Assembly (NCBI RefSeq): GCF_002931555.1
Contig: NZ_PSTZ01000001.1
Location: 434,001-498,000 of the forward strand
Source: Pseudoclavibacter sp. RFBB5
Lineage (GTDB): Bacteria; Actinomycetota; Actinomycetes; Actinomycetales; Microbacteriaceae
Length of the DNA stretch: 64,000 nt
Reading direction: 5' to 3'
Part shown: positions 49,756-59,260 of the stretch, one piece after another
Numbering within the stretch: the first letter of the stretch is position 1
How the letters are laid out: every line of letters starts with the position of its first letter
Program-made: the position numbers and the translations under genes
Notes under the pieces: generated by a model
Database searches by the model: none
What the model was told of the DNA's origin: nothing
Seen by the model: the letters and a program-made list of their open reading frames with translations, nothing else

Positions 49756-50828
49756 CTGGTGACCGGCGTTGCTCGTTGTGGGAAGACGAAGAGCGCATTC
49801 ACGACGCGGCTGCGGCGTCGGAGTGCAACAGCGCCGAACGATACGGCAAGTGCGGCGATGATGCACGCGCTCATCACGATGGGCTGCTCGGTGATGCCCG
49901 CCGCGGCCAGGAGTCTCACGAGCACGATCTGCAGTGGGTAGTGAATGAGGTAGAACACGACCGAGTTGCGGCCGATGTGCTGCAGGAAGCGTGAGGGGGC
50001 TGGTTCGCGGTGTCCGTCGAGGGTGCCGCGGATGCGTCGCGCGAGGAGCGCGGTGCCGGCGATGCCGGCGAGTACGACGGGAACCCAGATCAGGTCGAAG
50101 CGCTCGATGGCACCGTCGTCGTTTGTGCCAGGCGTCGTGGGCGAGGTGAGGGTGAGCCCGTGCTCCTGGAGGACGAGCAGTGCGGCGAAGGTGGAGCTGC
50201 CGGCGAGGAGCAGCACCATCGCCAGCGGGGTGTCGAAGCGCCTCAGCAGGTGCTGGGTTCGGGCGATGAGGTAGCCGGCGAAGAAGAATCCGCTGTAGTA
50301 GCTGAGGTCGAAGAGCGTGCCGTCTGGGGCGACGGTGCTGAGCAGCCAGAGGGTGATCGGCACGAGGGCGAACCACGGGGTCGGGATGCGGGTGAGCAGG
50401 GGCGCGGCCACGTAGGAGAGGAAGAGGCAGAGGATGAACCACAGCCAGCTGCGTGTGGCCCAGCCATCTGGGCGCATCCACTCTGTGGGGTTGGAGGTGG
50501 CGATCCAGAAGATCACGAGCCAGACGACGTACGGCCAGGCGAGGGTGCGGAGTTTGCTGGCGTAGTAGCGGCGGGGTGGTTTGGCGAGGGCGCGGGGGAG
50601 GAGGAGGCCGGAGAGCAGCATGAGGGAGGTCATGCGGAACGGCGCGAAGTAGAGGGTGATGTCGTCGATGACGGTGCCGGGGGTGATGTCGGCGATGTGC
50701 ATGGGTACGTCGATGGCGTGGTTGGCGATGACGAGGAGGATGGCGGTGCCGCGGATGAGGTCGATCCAGCGTTCCCGCTGCTGGGGCACGGTCGACGATG
50801 CGCGTGCTGTCGCGTCGTGTGTCACCAT
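49752..50828 (-). CDS. Acyltransferase family 3 membrane protein
   Basis: A 358-residue paralogue of the next gene, with about ten membrane segments and the AT3 motif WIDLIRGTAILLVIANHAID (Arg-x10-His). Further shared marks are YFAPFRMTSLMLLSGLLL, ALAKPPRRYYASKLRTLAWP, YYSGFFFAGYL and IGRNSVVFYLIHYP. It is first in a two-gene operon of tandem duplicates and is divergent from the SGNH hydrolase gene, with 184 bp between the starts. In known systems AT3 proteins and SGNH-fold esterases cooperate in glycan acetylation. Confidence 0.88.
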   Translation of the reverse strand: MVTHDATARASSTVPQQRERWIDLIRGTAILLVIANHAIDVPMHIADITPGTVIDDITLYFAPFRMTSLMLLSGLLLPRALAKPPRRYYASKLRTLAWPYVVWLVIFWIATSNPTEWMRPDGWATRSWLWFILCLFLSYVAAPLLTRIPTPWFALVPITLWLLSTVAPDGTLFDLSYYSGFFFAGYLIARTQHLLRRFDTPLAMVLLLAGSSTFAALLVLQEHGLTLTSPTTPGTNDDGAIERFDLIWVPVVLAGIAGTALLARRIRGTLDGHREPAPSRFLQHIGRNSVVFYLIHYPLQIVLVRLLAAAGITEQPIVMSACIIAALAVSFGAVALRRRSRVVNALFVFPQRATPVTR

Positions 50829-51012
50829 TCGTTCTCCGTCTCGCCGTGTCTCGACGCTACACTTGCCCGTTTTCTGGGCTACGACATTGCGAATTTGGAT
50901 GAATCTGAAATGACGTCCAGGGCTAAATCCCGCGGATCTGCGCGTGTCGGAACGGCCTTAGGTTCCCCGGGGAGTACAAGGTGTGCCGCTGGGCCGGTAC
51001 GATCACTGGGAA

Positions 51013-51789
51013 ATGAAAACACGCAACCAGAGTGCGCGTCGTTGGCCCCAGCTGACACTGCTCGTGGTCGTGGCTCTCGCTGCGGCTGCGTTGGTGGCTC
51101 TGGCGTTCATGCCACGGCAGGCCCCCGCGGGGGTCGGCGCAGAACCCGTTCTTACCATTGCCAGCTCGGAAGATGCCGCTTCGGCGACGAACTCCGGTGG
51201 AGCTCCATCCGCTTCCGCACCGTCGGCGACCCCTGCGGGAACCGGCCTGACGGTCGCGTTCATCGGTGACTCGTACACGGAGGGTGTCGGCGCGAGCGAC
51301 CCGTCGCTGCGCTGGACCACGCTGCTGGCCGCGGCGAACGGCTGGGAAGAGCTCAACCTGGGTGTGAGTGGCGCGAGCTACGGCCAGGGCCTCGAAGAGT
51401 GGATTTCGTACGCGGTCCAGGTCGAGGAAGCCATCGAGGCGCAGCCTGACGTGGTGATCGTCTCCGGCGGTCTCAACATGTCGGAGCTCGATCAGGAGCT
51501 TGGCGTCGAGTCGGTCTTCACCGACCTTCGCGCCGGGTTGCCGGATGCGCGCATCATCGCGGTCTCGCCCTTCTGGGTGAGCACGGCGTACCCCGCGCAG
51601 CTGACGCTCACGAGCGAGCTGATCGAAGCGGACGTGACCGCAGTCGGCGGCCAGTACCTGGACGTGGGTCACCTGTTCGAGGACGAGTTCCAGTACTTCG
51701 AGCTCGACGGCCTGCACCCTGACGACGCCGGTCACCAGCTGATCGCGAACGCTGTCGACGCGGGCCTGCCCGTGGAAATCGGCGGCTGA
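51013..51789 (+). CDS. SGNH/GDSL hydrolase, membrane-anchored or secreted
   Basis: A 258-residue protein. The N-terminus is basic, then TLLVVVALAAAALVALAF is a signal anchor, followed by a Ser/Ala/Pro linker. The SGNH blocks are present: VAFIGDSYTEGVGASDP (block I Ser), GVSGASYGQG (block II), SGGLNMSEL (block III, with Asn), and DGLHPDDAGHQL (block V Asp and His). Such enzymes cleave or transfer acyl esters on sugars outside the cell. I use ATG 51013; a GTG start ten codons upstream is possible. Its place beside two AT3 genes suggests a joint role in glycan acylation or de-acylation. Confidence 0.88.
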   Translation: MKTRNQSARRWPQLTLLVVVALAAAALVALAFMPRQAPAGVGAEPVLTIASSEDAASATNSGGAPSASAPSATPAGTGLTVAFIGDSYTEGVGASDPSLRWTTLLAAANGWEELNLGVSGASYGQGLEEWISYAVQVEEAIEAQPDVVIVSGGLNMSELDQELGVESVFTDLRAGLPDARIIAVSPFWVSTAYPAQLTLTSELIEADVTAVGGQYLDVGHLFEDEFQYFELDGLHPDDAGHQLIANAVDAGLPVEIGG

Positions 51790-52002
51790 TCAGCGTTCTT
51801 CGCCAGCATGTGCCCGATCTGCGACCAGCGCGGCACATTTCAAGAATTTACAGCCGAATAACATGACACCAGTAGTATGAGGCCGGGCTTGCCCCAGCTT
51901 GCTTGACATACCCCCTGCGCTCCGAACCGCGAGCCACCCGTTTCGTGCCAGCCGCGAAAGCGGCAGCGGCACGAGCGCGAGAGACACACGGACGGACCCC
52001 AC

Positions 52003-53466
52003 ATGGAACTGCGCGACTACTTGCGAATCCTGCACAAGAACTGGATCATCATCCTGATTTGCACTCTGGCGGGTGTGGCCGCGGGAGCTGGGGCATCGCT
52101 CCTGATGACTCCCAAGTACGAGTCGCAAGCACAGCTCTACGTGTCAGTACGCGCGTCCGATGGCACAGAAGTCCAGGGTCTTAACCAGGGAACGACGTTC
52201 GCCCGTCAGGCAGTCCAGTCCTACACGACGGTTGTCGACAAAGAGATCGTGACCTCGCGAGTCGTAGAGGAACTGGGACTCGATCGAACCCCCGCGCAGC
52301 TCGCCACTCAGATTACGGCGACGAACCAGGTCAATACTGTGGTTATCGAGATATCCGTCATCGATGAGGACCCGCAGTTGGCGGCGACGCTTGCAAACTC
52401 GGTAGCCACCAACTTCATCGACGTAGTTGTCAATGAGTTGGAGAAGCCCGAAGGTGGGGCTCCTAGCCTGGTAAAGATTGAACCCGTTCAATCTGCCGAA
52501 GTACCGACCAGCCCGATAAGCCCACGAGTGTCTCTCAACGTCATCATCGGTGCTTTGCTTGGTTTGGCTATCGGTGTAGGTGTGGCTGTACTTCGCCAGC
52601 TCGTGGACACGAAGATCCGCAGTACTCACGACATTGCTCAGATCACGGATCGCCCCATCATTGGGACGATCGCCTTCGATCCTGATGCCGCTAAGCGCCC
52701 CCTCATTGTTCATGAGGAGCCAAAGAGTCCCAAAGCAGAGTCGTACCGGGCACTTCGCACGAACCTGCGATTCATGGACATCGAAAACACGCGACACAGC
52801 TTTGTGGTCACTAGCTCACTCCCATCAGAGGGAAAGAGCACCACGTCCGCCAATATCGCAATCGCCTTGGCGGAGCAGGGGGCCAAGGTCGCGCTCGTAG
52901 ACGGCGATCTCCGCAAGCCGAAGGTCGCGACGACAATGGGTGTTGACGGATCCGTAGGCTTGACCGACCTCCTGAGCGGACGCGCCGAGCCGAAGGATGT
53001 TCTGCAGCGATGGGGCCGTGGGCGCCTCTATGTGCTCCCCGCCGGCCGTATCCCGCCGAACCCGAGTGAGCTCCTCGGCTCCCACACGATGCAGCAGGTC
53101 CACGATCAGCTCCTCGCGGAGCACGACTACGTGATCATCGATGCGCCACCCCTCCTGTTGGTAACAGACGGTGCGGTACTCAGTGAGCTAGTCCATGGAA
53201 CGATTCTCGTAGTGGCCAGCGGACAGACACCTCGCTCGGCTCTGGCGGGCGCAGTTTCACAGCTCGAAGGCATCGGGCGAGAAGTCTCAGGAATCGTGGT
53301 AACCAAGGTACCGACCAAGGGCCCTGACTCTTACGCCTATGGTTCCTACGGTGCTTACGGTGCCTATTACGGCACGGACCAGGACGGGAACCCGACGACC
53401 GAGTACCGAAAAATCGGCACCGGTCAGATGCCGATCATCACGTCCGCTCGGAAGGGAACACGGTAG
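52003..53466 (+). CDS. Polysaccharide co-polymerase fused to bacterial tyrosine kinase (Wzz-BY kinase)
   Basis: A 487-residue protein. Residues 1-200 are a Wzz-type domain with membrane segments near 17-37 and 178-200 around an extracellular part. Residues 225-430 are a BY-kinase: VVTSSLPSEGKSTTSANIAI (Walker A, near 275), VALVDGDLRKPK (A prime) and YVIIDAPPLLLVTD (B). The Tyr cluster SYAYGSYGAYGAYYG follows (near 445), the usual autophosphorylation site. It controls chain length and export of the polysaccharide made by the genes behind it. In Firmicutes the two parts are separate; the fused form is usual in actinomycetes and proteobacteria. First gene of the exopolysaccharide locus. Confidence 0.93.
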   Translation: MELRDYLRILHKNWIIILICTLAGVAAGAGASLLMTPKYESQAQLYVSVRASDGTEVQGLNQGTTFARQAVQSYTTVVDKEIVTSRVVEELGLDRTPAQLATQITATNQVNTVVIEISVIDEDPQLAATLANSVATNFIDVVVNELEKPEGGAPSLVKIEPVQSAEVPTSPISPRVSLNVIIGALLGLAIGVGVAVLRQLVDTKIRSTHDIAQITDRPIIGTIAFDPDAAKRPLIVHEEPKSPKAESYRALRTNLRFMDIENTRHSFVVTSSLPSEGKSTTSANIAIALAEQGAKVALVDGDLRKPKVATTMGVDGSVGLTDLLSGRAEPKDVLQRWGRGRLYVLPAGRIPPNPSELLGSHTMQQVHDQLLAEHDYVIIDAPPLLLVTDGAVLSELVHGTILVVASGQTPRSALAGAVSQLEGIGREVSGIVVTKVPTKGPDSYAYGSYGAYGAYYGTDQDGNPTTEYRKIGTGQMPIITSARKGTR

Positions 53467-53553
53467 AAATCTCGGCTGGACGCTGAACGCGGGAGGGGCG
53501 ACGAAAATGAACTCTCCTCTCGAGCGGTGATCATGGATAAGGGAGCTTAGGGA

Positions 53554-54630
53554 ATGAATCAGGCGAGTGCTCGTGCTGTTGTATACTTCCGCATCCATGA
53601 CTCGACCTACCCACGTAACAGTCGCATTCGCTCGGCTCTGTCTAGCGAATACGAAGTAACGTGTCTCGCCAGAGTCCAGGGTGTGCACGGTCCACGTAAA
53701 TTGATTTACGAATCTTTGGGATTGTGGCGTGCCTCGCGGGGTGCTCGGATTCTTGTGCTTTCGGAATTTAACCTACAATACGCGAGCGTCGCCTGGGCAA
53801 TTGCACGACTGAGGGGCATGACTCTCGTTATTGATGGCTTCATAGGTATGTACGAGACTGAAGTCGAAGATAAGAAAACTGTCTTGCCTGGGTCGTATCC
53901 AGCCAAGAAGTACAGGTTTCTCGACGCAGTGGCGCGCAGAGTTGCCGATTATTACCTGATTGATACCGAAGTGCGCGCCAGAGAGATCGTAATGCGCACT
54001 AGATCCAAAGTGTTCGCGTTGCCGGTCGGTGCGCCTGACTGGGCTGTGCAGCATGAGCCTGCAAATGGCCACGACGAGATGAGGATTCTTTACTACGGCA
54101 ACTACATCGAACTGCACGGACTCGATGTCTTGGTGCCGGCTGTGCGTCGAGCTTCAGAATCTCGCAAGATACGCTTCACACTAATCGGAGACGGACCTAG
54201 CAGGGCTGCGGTCGAGGCCATGACGAATAACTGGCCCAGTGGCTCGAGGGTCGTTTTCTTGGATCCAGTGCCGCAGGAAAAACTTCCGAAATATATAGCA
54301 GAAAATGATCTCGTACTCGGAGTCTTTGGGTCATCTCTCAAATCTCGCTCTGTTATAGCTAATAAAGTCTGGCAGGGTTTATCTTCTGGACGTGTTGTGT
54401 TGACGCAGGTATCTCCAGCCATGCTCGAAATTGAGCAAATAGCCGGTTCCGCCCTCGTGCAAGTAGAGGCTTCAGAAGAGGCGATCGCTACTGCCCTCGT
54501 CGGTCTAGATCTCTTGCGCGTGGACCGTGGTGAGCTATCAGCGCACTTGGAAGATTACGTACAGATGAAATTTGAAAGATTCCTGTCGGCGATACGCGAC
54601 GTAAGCCCCCGAAGTCATTGGAAGTTTTAG
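53554..54630 (+). CDS. Glycosyltransferase, GT-B fold (family 4-like)
   Basis: A 358-residue protein that adds a sugar to the lipid-linked repeat unit on the cytoplasmic side. The C-terminal Rossmann half is recognisable: MRILYYGNYIELHGLDVLVP, FTLIGDGPSRAAVEAM, VVFLDPVPQEKLPKYIAEND, VANKVWQGLSSGRVV-type text (IANKVWQGLSSGRVV). The N-terminal acceptor half is divergent. Codon use is strikingly A+T rich (ATA, TTA, AGA codons) compared with genes left of 52 kb, an indication of horizontal origin. AGGGA precedes the ATG. Confidence 0.85.
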   Translation: MNQASARAVVYFRIHDSTYPRNSRIRSALSSEYEVTCLARVQGVHGPRKLIYESLGLWRASRGARILVLSEFNLQYASVAWAIARLRGMTLVIDGFIGMYETEVEDKKTVLPGSYPAKKYRFLDAVARRVADYYLIDTEVRAREIVMRTRSKVFALPVGAPDWAVQHEPANGHDEMRILYYGNYIELHGLDVLVPAVRRASESRKIRFTLIGDGPSRAAVEAMTNNWPSGSRVVFLDPVPQEKLPKYIAENDLVLGVFGSSLKSRSVIANKVWQGLSSGRVVLTQVSPAMLEIEQIAGSALVQVEASEEAIATALVGLDLLRVDRGELSAHLEDYVQMKFERFLSAIRDVSPRSHWKF

Positions 54631-54631
54631 T

Positions 54632-55723
54632 ATGCCTAAAGTAGCAATCATCGGAACGCGAGGTTACCCGAGTTTTTACGGTGGCTTTGAGACGGCCGTC
54701 CGAAAACTCGCCCCGTACCTCGCGGACCAAGGGTGGGATGTAACTGTCTATAGTCGCGCGCGTCGCGGGCCGAATTCAGGCGCGGATCGTCGGGTCAGAA
54801 GCGTGATCACACGCGGTATCGAGACGAAGAGCCTGAGCACGCTCTCGTATGGCTTTACCTCGGCGGTGCACGCAGCGCGCGAGAAACCAGACGTGGCACT
54901 CGTCATGAATGTTGCTAACGGATTCTGGCTCCCGATCTTGAAGGCGCGAGGTGTGCCTGCGCTCGTGAACGTGGACGGAATCGAGTGGGACCGAGAAAAG
55001 TGGGGAAAGGTCGCGAAGGGAGTGTTCAAGAGTGGCGCCAGGTTCACCGCGAAATGGGCGGATCAGCTAGTTTTCGATGCCCACGAGATCGGTCGACGCT
55101 GGGCTCACGAATTCGACCGCGACGGCGTTTTCATTCCTTACGGTGGAGATGCTCCCTCTTCGAGATTGCCCGTAGTGACTGGACTCGAGCGCCGTGGATA
55201 CATACTGGTCGTCGCCAGATTTGTTCCTGAGAACTCGATTCCTCAGTTCTTCGACGCCGTAGAGCTGCTGCCTTCTGATCTGCGGGTCATAATCGTGGGA
55301 TCGTCCGGCTACGGTGGGGAGCTAGACGAACGAGCAGAGAAGCTTAGCCAAACTCGGCCCGGCGTCGAATGGCTCGGGCACGTTTCTGACGATCAGAAAC
55401 TTCTTTCGCTTTGGCAAAACGCTGGAGTGTACTTTCACGGCCACAGCGTAGGAGGAACGAACCCAGCTCTCGTTCAGGCGATGGCCGCCGGGGCTCCGAC
55501 GCTGGCCCGCGACACGCCGTACAATCGTGAAGTGCTGGGTGATGAAGCGACTTACACCTCACCAAATGCAGCTGAGATAGCTTCTAAACTCGTCAAACTT
55601 TTGAATGATCCAGATGAGATGGAAGCCAACTCAATGCGAGGACAGCGGCGTGCCGAGGCTATCTACACCTGGGAGCGGGTGTGTTCATCTTACGAGCGTT
55701 CCCTCCGGGAGTTGATCGCATGA
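54632..55723 (+). CDS. Glycosyltransferase with DUF1972 N-terminal domain
   Basis: A 363-residue GT-B enzyme. The N-terminal DUF1972 signature is clear: MPKVAIIGTRGYPSFYGGFE followed by TAVRKLAPYLADQGWDVTVY, typical of rhamnosyl- or galactosyltransferases in O-antigen and exopolysaccharide loci. The C-terminal half has ILVVARFVPENSIPQFFDAV, VEWLGHVSDDQKLLSLWQNA and GTNPALVQAMAAGAPTLARD, with the nucleotide-sugar Glu position changed (NPALVQAMA). The start follows the preceding stop by 1 bp. Confidence 0.9.
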   Translation: MPKVAIIGTRGYPSFYGGFETAVRKLAPYLADQGWDVTVYSRARRGPNSGADRRVRSVITRGIETKSLSTLSYGFTSAVHAAREKPDVALVMNVANGFWLPILKARGVPALVNVDGIEWDREKWGKVAKGVFKSGARFTAKWADQLVFDAHEIGRRWAHEFDRDGVFIPYGGDAPSSRLPVVTGLERRGYILVVARFVPENSIPQFFDAVELLPSDLRVIIVGSSGYGGELDERAEKLSQTRPGVEWLGHVSDDQKLLSLWQNAGVYFHGHSVGGTNPALVQAMAAGAPTLARDTPYNREVLGDEATYTSPNAAEIASKLVKLLNDPDEMEANSMRGQRRAEAIYTWERVCSSYERSLRELIA

Positions 55724-56832
55724 CCACTTCGTTCCCCAAGGCTTCCGTACTCTGCTTCCCAATGCACGGGCAGTCTAAACTTAGCTCGGAGGGGTATCGG
55801 ACTAGGGACGGGCACGTCATCGAGTGGTTAGGCAAACTGAACGATCCCGATCCTGTCGCGGTCATTTCCAGACCGGAACCAGCTCCGCTAAGCCTTCGCA
55901 AGAATAGGAATGTCGCGCTCAATACGATCGATGTTTCCACCCGTGCTTGGAAGGTACCGAACCTGCGAAACCGGCGTCGTTGGTGGGTCGACAGCGCTAG
56001 TAGTTATCCTTCGCTCGATCCCTGGGGTCCCGCGGTGCCTGCAGTCGTCTGGAATCCCTTTGTAGCTTTGGCACCCAAGGGATCCAATCCGTTCTCGAAC
56101 ACGCGTCGAGTCGTTTTCGATCTACTCGATGATTGGACTGTGCACTTCGCGTTCGCGGGGATAAGCGAGGATGTACTTCGCGCTTATAGAGCAGCATTCG
56201 AAAAAGCAGATAGTGTTACAGCTAACGCCGAGGGCACGCTTGAGCTTGCTCACCGATTCGGTCGTAAGGACGCCGTACTATTGCCGAACGGTGTCGATCC
56301 GGAACGCTTTAGCCGCCGTAGTGAGCCGACGGGGGCACTCAACATCGGTTACGTAGGCAAGATCGGCAAGCGAGTTGACCTCGCTTGCATCGTAGAAACT
56401 GCTGAGTCTAACCCGGACGTGACGTTCACCTTCGCGGGACCCATCTTGGACGAAGAGTATCGTGCGCCTCTTAGCGCTTTGCCGAACCTGAGATTGTTGG
56501 GCGATGTGCATTACACTGACGTCCCCGATCTCTTGCAGAGCTTCGACGTTGGCTGGGTCCCTCATCGGGTCGGTGAGGGCGAGGTTGGAGGCGATGTAAT
56601 CAAGACCTACGAATACCGCGCCGCCGGACTTCCCGTGCTGGCGACTCCGTTCGCTGGCGTTGAACAGCGAGGATTTGCAGGACTGCATGTGCTCGAGGGG
56701 ACTCGACATGGTTCGTGGATCAAGGATCTGGCGAGTAAGCACTCGCGAGTTAGCCGGGTCGAGGAAGATTTTCCTGAACTCATGACCTGGGAGTCAAAAG
56801 CGCGTCGAATCCGAGGTCTCTACGGTGCCTAA
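55720..56832 (+). CDS. Glycosyltransferase, GT-B fold
   Basis: A 370-residue protein started at the ATG that overlaps the previous stop (ATGA). N-terminal half: GHVIEWLGKLNDPDPVAVIS and VVFDLLDDWTVHFAFAG. C-terminal half: LLPNGVDPERFSRRSEP, LNIGYVGKIGKRVDLACIVE, VTFTFAGPILDEEYRAPLSA, LLGDVHYTDVPDLLQSFDVG, IKTYEYRAAGLPVLATPFAG. The KTYEYRAAGLPV element holds the expected Glu of family 1/4 enzymes. Likely adds one sugar of the repeat unit; donor unknown. It overlaps the next gene by 8 bp. Confidence 0.88.
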   Translation: MTTSFPKASVLCFPMHGQSKLSSEGYRTRDGHVIEWLGKLNDPDPVAVISRPEPAPLSLRKNRNVALNTIDVSTRAWKVPNLRNRRRWWVDSASSYPSLDPWGPAVPAVVWNPFVALAPKGSNPFSNTRRVVFDLLDDWTVHFAFAGISEDVLRAYRAAFEKADSVTANAEGTLELAHRFGRKDAVLLPNGVDPERFSRRSEPTGALNIGYVGKIGKRVDLACIVETAESNPDVTFTFAGPILDEEYRAPLSALPNLRLLGDVHYTDVPDLLQSFDVGWVPHRVGEGEVGGDVIKTYEYRAAGLPVLATPFAGVEQRGFAGLHVLEGTRHGSWIKDLASKHSRVSRVEEDFPELMTWESKARRIRGLYGA

Positions 56833-57892
56833 TGATACGAAGCGAGTCGTCCTTCTCGCCGCTCCACTGATGGCTAGAAGCGGGGTGTATAGAACGGCGC
56901 TGGACTTGGTTGCCACTGCTCAAGCGCAGGGTCATGACTGGAAAGCACTAATAGGCTTGCGATCGTCGGCCTTGGGCGAACGTTCAGAAGCACCAGGCGT
57001 AGAAGAACGTGATGTCGTTAGTCATGGCCGGCACGTTATAGATGAACTGGGCGACTGGTTCGCTAGATCTGACGCAGTTCAAGAGGCGGACACTGTCATC
57101 ACATTGATCTCGCAGTCCGACATCGCGTATGGCAGACGGCTACGAATGGCGGGGAAGAACTGGGTGGCCTGGACGAGGGGAATGCCTTGGCCCGACAAAG
57201 GGGAGCAGTCAGCCTCTAGGACGTTAGCGGCTCGCATGATCGAGAGCTGGGCTCTGCGACGCGCGGATGAGGTGTGGGCCACGACGCCTATCCTGGCCAA
57301 GGAAGTGGCTCGGGCTCGCGCTCCCTTCATCGTGCCTGCCGGAGTTCCCTCCTCAGTCCGGGTACATGACGGCACGGTCTTGCCTGAGAGGCTTATTTGG
57401 GCGGCTCGAGTTGACCGGGACAAGAACCCGCAGCTCTTCCTCGATATCGCCCGAGGCACCGGCATTCATTCTGACATGTACGGCACTGGTCCCCTGGAAC
57501 AGGCCATGAGAAGGCAGGCTCCGCAGAATGTCAGCGTCGCGGGCTGGGTCGATGCGCGTTCACTCTGGACCCGTCCCAGTATCTTCATTGGCACTTCCCT
57601 ACGCGAAGCATTTGGTAGAAGTGCAGTTGAGGCAGCTATGACGGGGACGCCTCTGATCCTGTCAGACCAGTACGGAGCTGCTCCGCTCCTATACACGGAC
57701 CCGGACCTGCGAAAGGCTTTCGTCCTTCCGTTGGATGATGAGGAAGCGTGGATAAGGAGCACTCGGTCTTTAATCGAAGATGACGAGCTGAGAATCAGAG
57801 TATCCCAGCACGTGTACGATAATGCCCAGACGCAGTCCATCGAAGCCTCGCTGGCTGCCGCTCAGGCGCGACTGCTGCAGTTCGGGAGCTGA
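56825..57892 (+). CDS. Glycosyltransferase, GT-B fold (family 4-like)
   Basis: A 355-residue protein started at GTG 56825, overlapping the preceding gene by 8 bp. Recognisable parts: VVLLAAPLMARSGVYRTALD near the N-terminus, FIVPAGVPSSVRVHDGTVLP, RLIWAARVDRDKNPQLFLDI, NVSVAGWVDARSLWTRPSIF and SLREAFGRSAVEAAMTGTPL with the donor-binding Glu pair. The AGR(S)AVEAA pattern fits family 4. Donor and linkage unknown. Confidence 0.87.
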   Translation: MPNDTKRVVLLAAPLMARSGVYRTALDLVATAQAQGHDWKALIGLRSSALGERSEAPGVEERDVVSHGRHVIDELGDWFARSDAVQEADTVITLISQSDIAYGRRLRMAGKNWVAWTRGMPWPDKGEQSASRTLAARMIESWALRRADEVWATTPILAKEVARARAPFIVPAGVPSSVRVHDGTVLPERLIWAARVDRDKNPQLFLDIARGTGIHSDMYGTGPLEQAMRRQAPQNVSVAGWVDARSLWTRPSIFIGTSLREAFGRSAVEAAMTGTPLILSDQYGAAPLLYTDPDLRKAFVLPLDDEEAWIRSTRSLIEDDELRIRVSQHVYDNAQTQSIEASLAAAQARLLQFGS

Positions 57893-57940
57893 CGTGAAGT
57901 TAATCGTGCTCTGGATCTTGCGTCGGCAAAGGTTGACCAC

Positions 57941-59260
57941 ATGTCAGTAGTTATCTTTGTGATGACATCCGTGATTCTCCTAGCATCGATGCTGTCGAAG
58001 ACTGACTTGCGATGGAACCTTCTGGGATCGGTCATCCTCATCAACTTGACTGTCTTTCCAGCCTCTTTCAACCGAAACGCATTCGACCTGGTTTCCGGCA
58101 CGAACCTCGTCATAGTAGTCGCGGGAATGGCTCTCCTAGCACGTGGCCGATTCTACAAGACCTTATTGCTTTTCGCGCCATTTCTAATTATTGCTCTCCT
58201 GCTTCAGATCTACGAATGGCATGCCTTAACCTCGTCACTATTGAATTATGCGGTGTATCTACTCGCGTGGGTGGTAGGTATGCGCGTGAGCCAGTCCACT
58301 CACGACTCAGCTCGCAACATGCGATGGTTTGCATGGACGCTTCTGATCGTTGTCGTCGTTCAGACGGGTGTGACTTCCCTGCAAGCGATGGGGGTGCCGA
58401 TCTTCCAGCTCGAGGGGGTTACCGCCGAGCTTGAGAGCGGTCGTGCTAATGGCACAATGGACCACCCAGGAACGCTCGGGAAAGTGCTCATGTTGATTGC
58501 TGTTCTAGCGCTGCCTGCGACGCTGAGTGCAGATGTGGCAACCAGACGTATCGCCAGCGTCGCCGTCTGGCTAGCACTGGTACCTATTGCTCTGACAGCC
58601 AGTCGTTCAAATTTCATTGCCTACTTAGCCGTCGTCCTTGTTTGGGCCGTAATTCAGCCTGCCAGCAGAAGGTTCGGGGGGCGCCTGGTTCTACCCATGT
58701 TTGTTGGCGTGGTTGCACTGATTTTTGTGGACCAAATAATTCAGCGATTCCTAGCGGATCCGAGCGGTGGGCAGCGAGAACACTTCACGATCGTTACGCT
58801 TGAGTACTTGCCGCGAGTCCTGTGGACAGGTGTTGGGCCGGGGAAATTCACAAGCTATTTCGGTCAGTTCGATGCACTCATTGCACAGAACTGGCCGGTC
58901 CACCATGTAGGTCTACTGCTCCTCTCTGAGCTAGGTCTGCTAGGCGTTGTGGCGTTCTTGATCCCAGTGATCGTCGTGTTCGTCCGAGCACTTCGAGGAG
59001 GCAAGGCAGCAGGAGTGGGTGATGCTAGAGCGTTGTTGGCACTCATGCCGTCCTTGATTCTCGTGAGTGTTACTGGTTGGGGTCTCATGTATCCGAACGT
59101 ATTTACTCTGCTCATGTTCCTCTTCGGATATTTCTCCTTCAGTCTTCAAAGCGCGTCCAAGGCTTCGCAAGCACCTGGGGAACCGGTGGGCAGAAATGTC
59201 GTCGTGTATGGCGAAGCTAAACGTCGGAAAAACAAGCGGGAAATGGGATCGATGTCGTGA
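57941..59260 (+). CDS. O-antigen ligase/Wzy-type polysaccharide polymerase
   Basis: A 439-residue membrane protein with about eleven hydrophobic segments and one large loop before the last ones, the Wzy/WaaL plan. The segment RVLWTGVGPGKFTSYFGQFD, then WPVHHVGLLLLSELGLLGVV, matches the PF04932 core, in which polymerases join lipid-linked repeat units outside the membrane. ATG 57941 follows AAAGG. The basic C-terminal tail (KRRKNKREMGSMS) is cytoplasmic. In a Wzx/Wzy system it works with the flippase at 61385 and the Wzz-kinase at 52003. Confidence 0.88.
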   Translation: MSVVIFVMTSVILLASMLSKTDLRWNLLGSVILINLTVFPASFNRNAFDLVSGTNLVIVVAGMALLARGRFYKTLLLFAPFLIIALLLQIYEWHALTSSLLNYAVYLLAWVVGMRVSQSTHDSARNMRWFAWTLLIVVVVQTGVTSLQAMGVPIFQLEGVTAELESGRANGTMDHPGTLGKVLMLIAVLALPATLSADVATRRIASVAVWLALVPIALTASRSNFIAYLAVVLVWAVIQPASRRFGGRLVLPMFVGVVALIFVDQIIQRFLADPSGGQREHFTIVTLEYLPRVLWTGVGPGKFTSYFGQFDALIAQNWPVHHVGLLLLSELGLLGVVAFLIPVIVVFVRALRGGKAAGVGDARALLALMPSLILVSVTGWGLMYPNVFTLLMFLFGYFSFSLQSASKASQAPGEPVGRNVVVYGEAKRRKNKREMGSMS

